DNA of 64,000 bases from Mauremys mutica. Lineage: Eukaryota; Chordata; Testudines; Geoemydidae. The stretch is from NCBI RefSeq assembly GCF_020497125.1, contig NC_059084.1:6909501-6973500 (forward strand), read 5' to 3'. Shown here one piece after another: positions 23,536-34,900 of the stretch. The position numbers and the translations under genes were made by a program. Under the pieces are notes generated by a model. The model did not search any database and was not told where the DNA came from. It saw only the letters and a program-made list of their open reading frames with translations. Within the stretch, counting starts at the first letter, position 1; every line of letters starts with the position of its first letter.

Positions 23536-23944
23536 GCTGATACGCTGGGAGTAGGATTCCTTGAAGGGAAATGTCTAGGAGGGAGAGGGAAATGGTGTGG
23601 GGGTGCTTATGGGAGGAGTTGGGGAAGGGGGGAGTTTATTTGGAGGACTGAGTGAGTGTAACTGTCTGCCAAGAATGAAGAGTGGGGGGGGGGTTTCCTG
23701 GGGGAATGGGGGAGGGGAGTTGGTCTCAAGGTGAGTGTGTAGGGGGTATTTTGGGGCGGGGGGGAGAGATGATCCAGGAGTGTTTAGGGTTAAAAGTTTC
23801 ATTTTTTAGGGAAAACACCAAGGCCAGCTGTAGGTGGGGGGAGGGGTGAAGATACTGCACATAGGGGGGTGTAAGGTGGGGAGATGGTCCCTGAGGGCGG
23901 GTGGGGGAGAGGAGGTAGTTCGGGGTGGTGTGTGTGTGGGGGTG

Positions 23945-24060
23945 TAGGGTGACCTGACAGCAAGTGTGAAAAATCGGGAGGGGGGGTAATAGGAGCCTAT
24001 GTAAGAAAAAGACCCAAAAATCAGGACTGTCCCTATAAAATCGGGCCATCTGGTCACCCT
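23945..24060. mobile_element. hAT MITE, 'GGGTGACCAG' family, copy 2
   Basis: This is in the opposite orientation to the copy at 2789: it starts TAGGGTGACCTGACAG and ends CTGGTCACCCT. Flanks are GT-rich, so no target duplication can be called with confidence. It lies just upstream of the TCFL5 CpG-rich region. Confidence 0.8.
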
Positions 24061-24394
24061 GGTGTGTGTGTGTGGGAGGGGGGGGGTGTTTCTGACAGGC
24101 CTGGGAGAAGCTGCTCTGGGGCTGTTAAGGGGAACGGGGGTGGTGTGTTTCTGAGGGGCGGTTTGCGGGTACAGCGAAGGAGGGAGGCGCGGCCCCGCCC
24201 GCTCCAGTGAATGATGACGACGACGCGTGCGCAGCGGTTTTCTTTGCCCTTGCGCTCCTGCGCCCATGCCGGGGCGGGCACGTGACCATTAATCCGACTT
24301 CGGCGGGAATCTCACCCTGCAGCGCCTGCAGTTACGGCGCGAGGCGAGGGCGCAGCGGGTGGCGCCCGCGCGCGAGCCTCCCTCGGTCACTGGG

Positions 24395-24403
24395 GTGCGC
24401 GTG
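24395..24403 (-). promoter_or_regulatory. CACGCGCAC motif (candidate TCFL5 or NRF1-like site)
   Basis: GTGCGCGTG on the + strand reads CACGCGCAC on the - strand. As I recall, the preferred TCFL5 site contains CACGCGC; the word also overlaps NRF1-type sequences. A second copy lies at 24454-24462 on the + strand. Confidence 0.35.
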
Positions 24404-24453
24404 GGGGGCGGGGGGGAGGAAGGAAGGCTCGCGGCGGTTAAAAAGCGGCGGCG

Positions 24454-24462
24454 CACGCGCAC
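24454..24462 (+). promoter_or_regulatory. CACGCGCAC motif, second copy
   Basis: This is the same nonamer as at 24395-24403, in the opposite orientation and about 60 bp away, within 'gcgcacgcgcacgg'. It could bind TCFL5 itself, NRF1 or another CpG-preferring factor. Confidence 0.35.
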
Positions 24463-25258
24463 GGGTAGGCGGTCCACCCCCCCCAGGCGGAATTGTCCTT
24501 CGCAGACTCCCCCCCTCCACTTCGTGCCTGTTGCTAGGCAGACTTCGCACCTGGCCGCACCTGTGGGGCAGGCCTTTGAGGGGAGGGGGGTACAGTTGTG
24601 CCTCACTGAACACTAGGGAGGGGGCAGGCTGCGCTGGGCCAAGTTTACCCCCCTCCCCCACCCTATTTTGGGGTGTTAGTGGGATGGGCTGAATTTACCC
24701 CTCCCCCCTGCTTGGTGTTACTGTTTTGGGGAGGTGCTGACCACCCCCTCCATTTTTGGGGGTGGGTGGGATCCATTAGCGTCAGGGGCAGAGCCCCTCC
24801 CCCCTCTACTTGACAGCATCATTGGGTGGGTAGTGCCTTCTCTGGGGACATTACTGGGGGCCCTAGCCTCCATTCTGAGGGGGTGGTATTGGGAGATTAC
24901 ACCCTGTTTTGGAGGTGGTGTTTCTGGTGAGTTATTCCCTCTCTTTTTGGAGGGGACCATACTGGGGGTGGGGCTATACACTCCTTTGTGGGGGATCGCC
25001 AGGCGGGATGTGATGTCCCCTCTTTTGAAGAAGTATTATTGACTGGGGGAGGGGTTGTACTCTCCATCTTGGGCTGGATGACTCATTTTTTTTACAGGGT
25101 GATGGTTCATTGCTCTCTTGGAGTTGTTACGGGGGAGTACTTCATTTGCGGGTTTTTTGTTGTTTTTTTTGAGGGAGTGGTTATGATAGCATTTGCTGGA
25201 AGCACACTTTGTTGTTGAAGGATTTATTAGTGATTGATTCAGTTTCTAGTTTGAAGCC

Positions 25259-25980
25259 ATGTCAGGATCAACTCCAAAACAGACCTCCAGTCCGCAGACA
25301 GTTGCTGGTGTTCCGGATCCTGCTCCTGCTGGACCTGAAGTCCCAACTGACAGCTCCTTTGGTGAGCAAAACCTAAGCTTCACCACCACAGACCTCAACC
25401 TGGTGGAAATGACGGAAATAGAGTACACCCAGCTTCAGCACATACTCTGTTCACACATGGAGGCACAAGCAAACGAAGGCGAAATGGAAGCTAGGCTCAA
25501 TTCTGCTTTCTTCTCAGCTAGTAATCCTGCGGATCAACCTCAGCACCAGTCCTCAGTGAACACCAATCAAGCTGGCTATCCATCATACTCTGGGAACCAG
25601 TCAGTTTACCCAGTTATCTGTCAGTCAGGTCTGTCTTCTGACAGCAATTTAATGGGTTCAAACCAGTGTCTGGGGCACATTGACTTTCAAGAGCTCAGAA
25701 TGATGCTACTTAGTGAATCTAATCTCGCTTCTAATGAAGTAGATAAAACACCTAATAGCAGCTCTGTAGAAGTCACAGGGCACAGTATAGTAAGAGTTAA
25801 ACATGGTGAAAATTTTGGTGGGACAAATAAAGAAACTGTACTTGTTGAAACTTCAGCACCAGCTCCTGAGCCTAGATCTAAATCTGCAGTTCGTGTTCGT
25901 TTGGAAGACAGATTCAACAGCATCCAGACAGAAAATCCCAGATGTCAAGAGCCACAAGACTCTGGAGTGACTCTTAACAA
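25259..25980 (+). CDS. TCFL5: TCFL5 coding exon 1
   Basis: It codes residues 1-240 plus two bases, from MSGSTPKQ to DSGVTLN. The open frame continues to 26023 but the donor GTGTGT at 25981 ends the exon; joining to the next exon restores LNN-LVTLIRQP, as in other TCFL5 proteins. The region is Ser/Gln/Asn-rich with no known domain beyond the conserved N-terminal motifs. Confidence 0.95.
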
Positions 25981-28900
25981 GTGTGTTGTCATTAACTTTA
26001 GTTTAAAGTTTACTGTTAAATAATATATTTTCATGTAGTTCAGTATTAATTTAGGCAGATTCAAACATACGAACAGTGCAATGTTTTTAATACCCAAAAT
26101 AACTAGCTGTGTGCTTTGGCACAAAATTAAGATCTTGAGGAAGTGGGGGCCCAATTCCCATGAACTTAAAATGGTGCTTGCTTACACTAGGTCTGAACTT
26201 GGTCAGTTATGAATACAATACGCAATATAGTTGTGTAAATTAATTAATTTTCAACTTTATTTTTTACATCAATATCAAATGTAAGCAAAATATATAAACC
26301 AGAGCTTTATTTCGATGTTTGGTTTGATCATTTGCCTGCTAAACCCAGGGTTGTGAGTTCAGTTCTTGAGGGGGCCACTTAAGGGTCTGGGATTGATCCT
26401 GCTTTGAGCAGGGGGTTGGACTAGATGACCTCCTGAGGTCCCTTCCAACCCCGATATTCTATGATTCTATGTTGCATCCTTCTTATTTTGCAAAAAGTAA
26501 TGCAGATTTCACACAGACTAATCAGAGGACTCTGGTTAGTGTTGTAATGTAAAAGCTTGTCTGCACAAATCCGCTTGTAGCAAGATATGAACCTCAGACT
26601 TGCACACACTGCCACTTATTTGAATATTTTTGTTACTGAGCCTGTGTTTATTACACCACAATATGTACTTTTTCAGTTTCAAACTTAGAGAGCTGAAGGA
26701 AATTACTTTTATGAAGTCCAACAGTGTATTTTCACTGTACAGAATAAAATAATTTATTAAACAGATCCTTTTTGCCATTGAAGTCAGTGAGGTAAACAGT
26801 TGGCCCTTAACGGTAATGTGTATTTAAAGTAAATTGAAATAATTTTTTTTTTTAGTTATTGTCACTAGAAGAGTAGATCATTTTCAAGTAACTGGTCTTG
26901 TTTTATTTTATTTTACTTTTTTTTTTTTGTAGTTTAGTAACGCTTATTCGTCAACCAGCAGAACTAATGGGTGTGCCTCTTCACCAGCAGCAGAATAAAT
27001 GTACTACATTAGTGAAAAATAAGACTGCTGCTGCAGCTACTGCTTTACAGTTCACATATCCATTATTTACTATGAATGCCTGTTCTACTTCTGGAAGTGC
27101 TAACCCTTCACAAACACAGGTAGATTTTATGTTTTCTATTACTATTTGTAGCCTTCTTCTTTGCAACTTTAACAGTAGTCTAAATTTGTAAAAATTCTGC
27201 AAGATTTAACTAAAATACAATTTCATTTTAATTGATCAGATTCAAAGTTATTTTATAGAGTTAAGTCCTTATATCTCTTACATGAATTTGTACTCAACTG
27301 TCAGGACCAACAGTCTATTAGATTTCTTTCCAGGAAGGTACTTTTGTTTAAGTCACTCAATTCACTGCTACATCAGTTTCCTTCACAAAGACATAGCTAC
27401 CTGCAAGTAGGTGGTTAGCAAGTAGAGTTGTCTCTTGGTTCCTTCTTTCCATTTTATTTTGACAAAAACTCATGAAATTCATTTTCTCAGTTACTACAAG
27501 CCAAGAATAATAACCAAAACTGGCACACAGAAACTGCCAGAGGTACAATAAAACTACACAAACGATCTGGATGTTAAAATCACATTACCGTGGTACAGAA
27601 AAAAAATCACAATTGGCATTTGATTTATCAATACAACTCATAGGATGGGACTAACATTAAAATACATATCAAAAGTATTATCCTCCTCTTTTCACTTAAC
27701 ACTCCCTAATTTCCTTTTCAGAACTCTGGCACATCATGTACTATTCTGGAAGCTGCCAAACATCAAGACCTTGGATTACCTAGAACATTCTCTTTCTGTT
27801 ATCATCAGGAAATTGAATCCACTAAACAAACAGTAGGCACTAGGAATAAAGCTTTACCTGAACAAGTTTGGATTAAAGTAGGAGGTAAATGATTTAGCTT
27901 CTGCTCACTTTGCTTTCTGTGCCACTCAGCCTCAAATTATATTTCTTCTGACTTACTTAGTCAGTTTGTTTTCAAGGATGAATGTGCTTTTACTGGTTCC
28001 ATATATGCAATTTGAACTCTACAAATAATCTATAGAATCAGTAGATATTTGACAGACTTTCAGAAATGATCAACATCCTTGCTGGTTTCTGACTATAGTG
28101 TTTGCCCCTAAGTGCTGGTGTGGCAAGCCACTTTATGAGGGAGCCAAAACTATCAGTGCGCCAGCACATCCAGGGGAATTTCAAAACCTGAATTATCATT
28201 CTTCAGGTTCTCCCCTTGTAGTAAGTCTCCACCTGAGGGGCATCGGGGGATTTCAGAGCAGTGAGAACAGGGCAAGCCATGGCAGCAGGGCTCCTATAAA
28301 AATGTCAAGTATCAGAGGGGTAGCCTGTAAGTCGGGATCTGTAAAAGCAGCAAAGAGTCCTGTGGCACCTTATAGACTAACAGACGTATTGGAGCATGAG
28401 CTTTCGTGGGTGAATACCCACTTCGTCGGATGCATGTAGTGGAAATTTCCAGAGGCAGGTATAAATATGCAAGCAAGAGTCAGGCTAGAGATAACGAGGT
28501 TAGTTCAATCAGGGAGGATGAGACCCTCTTCTAGCAGTTGAGGTGTGAACACCAAGAGAGGAGAAACTGCTTTTGTAGTTGGCTAGCCATTCACGGTCTT
28601 TGTTTAATCCTGAGCTCATGGTATCAAATTTGCAGATGAACTGAAGCTCAGCAGTTTCTCTTTGAAGTCTAGTCAGTCTCATACAGCAGTTTGTCAGGCA
28701 CGGGCCTCTGTGTGGCTGCCCCTGCCCTCCCCAGCTGGACAGATCTGCAGGGCATCCTGGAAAATCTGTGCATGTGATGGTACTCTCTCTCTGTCTCCTG
28801 TCCCACAGAGTGACAATAGTTGTGCTAATGCAGCAGGGAATAATTAGGAGGAAATATCACAAGCTGAAATTCACTGAGACCTATGACCCATATACAGGAA

Positions 28901-31900
28901 GTTCCCCTTTATGGGAGCATTTGATCCTTAATTATTAACTTGATATTGCTCATTTATTGATTGACATTTTTTCCTTTGAATATAGGATGAAAAAGTTGAT
29001 TGCCTCAACACTAGTTTACATTTAGTAGTGCAGCAGTAATTATCTTGAAAATGTGAATTTCATATTTACAGCACTTTATATTTTCAAAGTGCTTTAGTAG
29101 AATTAGGCACTTAATTTTCAGATGAACTTGAGTTCAGTATGAACGCATTTGAAAATAAGAAGAGTTACAATTACAGAGGTCTAACTTTTTTATATTAGTT
29201 ACGGATTAGTCCATCAAAATGAAAACTTACAAAATCATAAAGTTTCAGTGAAGCTTAATATTTAGTAAATAATGATAGAGTGGGAGAATCAAAAATAAAG
29301 TACTGCTTTTTCCCCTTGTTTTGCAAAGAAGAAGCTTTATGTAAACAAGCAATAAACAAAAGAAGTCGCAGCAGAATACGCCAGTTGGATGCAAATGTAG
29401 ACCGCAAACCTCTTAGTGAAATTCAAAATATATGTGATAGCCAAAATACTGCATCTACACAAGGTACTTGGCAGTCAACACAGGTAAATTCAAGTATGCA
29501 GGCACAGAGTGGAACTCAGGGAGGAATCTCTCAGCGCCGGGAGAGACATAACCGCATGGAAAGAGACAGAAGGTAATTTCCATGGCTCTGTGAAGAGTTC
29601 CACAAAAATAAATTCTTAAAGCATAAATTAACTACAGTATACTAATTATATCATTTAAAATAGATTATTGGACATGCTTTGCTTACTTTGTCAGCTGGGG
29701 AATGTGGCATTCTCATCAGGGTGGTAAGGGATTAACTCTGTGTATACAAATTTGCAGAGGGACAATAGGATTGAGGTCTGTTATTTTTCACCTCTATACA
29801 GGGGTGAAAGTAACTTAAAGGACTTACTGGTACGCCACAGTCCTGAGTAGGAGGGCGGGGCCTTTAAGTCCCCCGGCCCTGATAGCAGCAGCTGGGAGCA
29901 CCGGACCCTTAAATCACCGCCGAAGCTATCAGCTGTGGAGGCGAGCTCCGGCCACCACTACCGCAGTAGAGCTTCGGATACTTTAAATTGCTGTCAGAGC
30001 ACCGCTGCTGGAGCCCTGGGGTAGCGGCAGCGGCCCGGGGCTCTGGTGGTAATTTAAAGGGCCAGGGGCTTCTGGCCACTGCTACTACAGCAGAGTCCCG
30101 GGCCCTTTAAATTGCCGACGGAGCCTGGGGGCTCCTGGCTGTCACTGCTACCCCGGGGCTCTGGCAGTGAATTAAAGGGCCCGGGGCTCCCGCCACTGCA
30201 GGGAGCCATGGGCCCTTTAAATCGCTGCCCAAGCCCCAGGGCTCCTGGCTGCCTCCGCTACCCGGGGGCTCCAGCAGTGGGGCTCTGGTGGCAATTTAAA
30301 GGGCTCGGGGCTCCAGCCGCTGCCAGGAGCCCCAGGCTCTATAAATCGCTGGCCTGGGGAAGCCAGTACAGTTGGCGGTGTACTGGCTCTTGCCATTATG
30401 CCATACCAGCTTACTTTCACCTCTGCCTCTACTCATTATTTATTTATTTATTTAAAAACATTTTTGCTGTTAACAAGCATGTTATCTCTGGAGACACAAA
30501 TCCACAGTTTGAGAACTGCAAAACTAATTATCTCTGATGGTATCTTCTAGACTTGGCACTGAGTCCCATTGGGTAGATAGAAAGATTAACCTAAATAATC
30601 TATACAGAATTCCCTGGAACCCCATAAAATTGGGTCCCTAATCCAAGAACTATTGGAACTCATTTACAAAACTTTTCTTAAACATTATATGAATATATTG
30701 TCTCATACTATAGAATTAGAATTTATAATTCATATTCCATGATGAGATATCTTTGAGCTATAATGTATCTTAATTCAAACTATCTTTAGATAGGTTTAAA
30801 AAATCATTGAATTTTATCCGCCCGGGTTCTCATGTAGAAAAGGGAGTGGGTGTCTGCTGAAGGCAAATTAAACTCTGGTTTAGGTGTTTAGGTTTTTTTA
30901 AAAATTATTATTGACTCTCTAATAATATAAGATATACCAAAATGCTTTAACAGATTCTTTCAAAACATGGCTATTTTATAACAACACAGGAAGTATGCAA
31001 ACTTCAGGTACATAGGTGAGAACATAAGAACAGCCATACCGGGTCAGACCAAAGGTCCATCTACCTCAGTATCTGTCTGCCGACTTGGCCAATGCCAGGT
31101 GCCCCAGAGGGAGTGTACCTAACAGGCAATGATCAAGTGATCTCTCTCCTGCCATCCATCTCCGTCCTCTGATGAACAGAGGCTAGGGACACCATTATTA
31201 CCCATCCTGGCTAATAGCCATTTATGGACTTAGCCACCATGAATTTATCCAGTTCCCTTTTAAACATTGTTATAGTCCTAGCTTCACAACATCCTCAGGT
31301 AAGGAGTTCCACAAGTTGACTGTGCACTACATGAAGAAGAACTTCCTTTTATTTGTTTTAAACCTGCTGCCTATTAATTTCATTTGGTGACCCCTAGTTC
31401 TTGTATTATGGGAATAAGTAAATAACTTTTCCTTATCCAATTTCTCAACATCACTCATCATTTTATATACCTCTATCATATCCCCCCTTAGTCTTCTCTT
31501 TTCCAAGCTGAAGAGTCCTAGCCTCTTTAATCTTGCCTCGTATGGGACCCTCTCCAAACTCCTAATCATTTTAGTTGCCCTTTTCTGAACCTTTTCTAGT
31601 GCTAGAATATCTTTTTTGAGGTGAGGAGACCACATCTGTATATAGTATTCGAGATGTGGGCATACCATGGATTTATATAAGGGCAATAATATATTCTCAG
31701 TCTTATTCTCTATCCCCTTTTTAATGATTCCTAACATCCTGTTTGCTTTTTTGACCGCCTCTGCACACTGCGTGGACATCTTCAGAGAACTATCCACGAT
31801 GACTCCAAGACCTTTTTCCTTACTCGTTGTAGCTAAATTAGCCCCCATCATATTGTATATATAGTTGGGGTTATTTTTTCCAATGTGTATTACTTTATAT

Positions 31901-34900
31901 TTATCCACATTAAATTTCATTTGCCATTTTGTTGCCCAGTCACTTAGTTTTGTGAGATCTTTTTGAAGTTCTTCACAATCTGCTTTGGTCTTCACTATCT
32001 TGAGTAGTTTAGTATCCTCTGCAAACTTTGCCACCTCATTGTTTACCCCTTTCTCCAGATCATTTATGAATAAATTGAATAGGATTAGTCCTAGGACTGA
32101 CCCTTGGGGAACACCACTAGTTACCCCTCTCCATTCTGAGAATTTAGTGATTTCAAAGTAACTGTCACTTTCTGTAAATTAATTAACTGTCTCTCTCTCT
32201 TTTGCAGCTGATTAGTGGAAATGAAAATAAAATGTTTTCTAATTGTGATTGAAATATAGTTAGAATTATTCTAAGACTAATACAATAAACTATAAATAAA
32301 GCTGACATAGTTGACTTGACTCCACCTACTCTCCCATCTCATTGGACATGAAGTGCCAGGTCCAGACATAATGTGCGCCGGTGAGCCTCAGCTAGCAGAG
32401 TGGTCTATTGAGAACTACTCTGATATAATTTAGCCTGTAGGCTGCGCTAAATTACAGCGGGGGGCATTTCAGCTCTCAGCCAGCTTCAGGATCAGGCGAG
32501 CAAAGAGGTGGCTTTCAGTCACCTTCCCACCACTCCCAGGGTTCTCTGCCAACTCACAATGCTAACAGGGCACAATTGAACACCATGGAAAAATGTCATT
32601 TGCTTTTCACTCCTAAAGCCACGTCTTTTGCACAGGGTATAACTGCGTATAGATCCTAATTTGATACAAGCTTTTTGTGTCTTAAAGGCAGTTTTAAGAA
32701 AGACACATGCTAGCAGAAGTGAATAATATTGAAGTGAGTGATTGCTAATACTGTAGAGCAGCCATAAACTGAAAGCTCTTTGGGCAGGGATTGGCATTTA
32801 TTATTATATATTTGTACAGTGCCAAGCACAATAGGGGTCAACCTGATGTGGTCTTTAGACACTATTGCACTGTAAATGTTAAATAATGACCACAAAAGCA
32901 AAAATACAACTATTAATATTTGTGTCTAAAGTTTAGTGCCCATGTTTTAGGTCTCAATGGATTCTCCCCATCGTGCAGTGATTCAGCACAAACCCTCAGA
33001 ACTTGAAGCCTCTGCTAGGGGCTGGTCTGTCAAGCCCTGGCTAAAAACTAAAGCTGGTATCCTCTTCTCTCCCCAATAAAAACTCGGACGAAGGGTTGCA
33101 CTGGCAAAATTGTCTTGGGGTGACTGCAACTCTGGAATGTAGGCAAATTAGCTGGCACAAAGCAATGTAATTTACATTGACCTGGGCTAGCTTTGGTGAA
33201 TCTTCTAAATATTTGTGTTTATTCCTATTCATACCTGTCCAGTGTTGGTCCTCTCAAAATGCAAAACAAATATCAAACAGCTATACAACCATATATCTAT
33301 GTCAGCTATCTGGGTTAACTGGCTGCTAGAAATTATTATTTTGCGTTGACTGTAGGCGCAGAATCCGGATTTGTTGTGATGAATTGAATCTTCTGGTTCC
33401 ATTCTGCACTGCTGATACTGATAAGGCAACAACATTACAGTGGACAACAGCATTTTTGAAATATATTCAGGAAAGGCACGGGGATTCCCTGAAAAAGGTT
33501 AATAAATCTCATACAATCCATCTTTTTTAATTTTTCTAATAATGATCTTAAAATGGTTAAACATTTTAACTAAATCTGTATTGCATCACGAAAGACTCAT
33601 GAAACACCTGTGTTGGACATTTACTTTGTCTCTTAAAAAACTTGGCTGAAGGATACAAAGTCAATGAACTGGATGTTCTTTTAATAGGTATTACTAGAAT
33701 GGTTTCAATTGAGCTCATAGTCTGTGTTGCATCAGATCTCACAAGCTAAGTAAAGTTTGATATGGTCCATTAGAGCCACACTCGGGAATTAGGGGAACCA
33801 GAGCAGGCTGTAGGTTTGAAGCCTTCTCTAAACATTCCACTTTTTATCCGTATCTATCCTGCTCACTCATACACGCTGAGCTGTTTTTCCCATTCCATCT
33901 TCTGCTTCCTAGTCTAATCGCTCTGGTTTTATAAGTGAATTTATTTGTCTTGTACTTTATTTTAGTAGAGAGTTCAGTAATTAGGGCTGTCGATGAAGCG
34001 CAGTTAACTCACGCGATTAACTCAAAAAAATTAATCACACTTAATTGCAGTTTTAATCACACTGTTAAACTAGAATACCAATTGAAATTTATTAAATATT
34101 TTGGATATTTTTCTACATTTTCATATATATTATATTTGGTGTTGTAATTGAAATCAAAGTGAATATTATTTTTTATTACAAATAGTTGCACTGTAAAAAT
34201 GGTAAACTAAATAAATAGTATTTTTCAGCTCACCTCATACAAGTACTGTAGTGCAATCTCTTTATCATGAAAGTGCAACTTAAAAATGTAGATTTTTTTT
34301 TGTTACATAACTGCACTCAAAAAACAGAACAATGTAAAACTTCAGAGCCTACAAGGCCACTCAGTCCTACTTCTTGTTCAGCCAATCGCTAAAACAAACA
34401 AGTTTGTTTACATTTACAGGAGATAATGCTGCCTGCTTCTTGTTTGCAATGTCACCTGAAAGTGAGAACAGGCATTTGCATGGCACTTTTCTAGCCAGCA
34501 TTGGAAGGTATTTACATGCCAGATATGCTAAACATTCATCTGCCCCTTCATGCTATGGCCACCATTCCAGAGGACATGCTTCCATGATGATGACGCGCAT
34601 AAAAAAAAGAATGCATTAATTAAATTTGTGATTGAACTCCTTGGGGGAGTTTTGCCCGCTTTCTGCCATACATTTCATGTTATAGCAGTCTCAGATGATG
34701 ACCCAGCACATGGTGTTCATTTTAAGAACACTTTCACTGCAGATTTGACAAAATGCAAAGAAGGTACCAATGTGAGATTTCTAAAGATAGCTACAGCACT
34801 CGACCCAAGGTTTAAGACGCTGAAGTGCCTGCCAAAATCTGAGAGGGACAAGGTGTGCAGCATAGGTTCAGAAGTCTTAAAAGAGCAACACTCCAATGCG

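Larger units (their letters stand above)
21481..24130. other. Intergenic region DIDO1-TCFL5
   Basis: No gene is visible. It contains a CR1 fragment (22250-22312), a GC-rich stretch (22330-22790) that begins 'aggtgctcaaactggtccag' and may be a hAT-derived repeat, a MIR-like piece (23440-23535), a G-rich polypurine stretch (23570-23940) and a hAT MITE (23945-24060). 21481-22249 and 22800-23435 show nothing recognisable. Confidence 0.6.
24130..24620 (+). promoter_or_regulatory. TCFL5: TCFL5 CpG-rich promoter region
   Basis: Dense CpG and GC content stands out from the flanks and ends about 640 bp before the TCFL5 start codon. Visible motifs include an E-box CACGTG (within 'gggcacgtgacc', about 24280), GC boxes ('ggggcgggc'), and NRF1-like alternating CG/CA words. 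No TATA box is evident. The transcription start site was not located. Confidence 0.6.
29573..33355 (+). other. TCFL5: TCFL5 intron 4
   Basis: A 3.8-kb intron that separates the basic region from the helix-loop-helix. It holds a hAT element (29799-30425), a CR1 copy (31019-32160) and an L2-like tail (32760-32880). 30426-31018 and 32161-32759 show nothing else recognisable. Confidence 0.8.

Noticed and set aside
24207..24692. 161-codon + strand ORF in the CpG-rich region
   Set aside because: Composition is Arg/Gly/Pro-rich as expected for a CpG island, and it lies in the likely promoter or 5' UTR of TCFL5.
25981..26023. Extension of TCFL5 exon 1 to the stop at 26023
   Set aside because: The donor at 25981 joined to the acceptor at 26932 restores the conserved sequence; the extension has no similarity to TCFL5.
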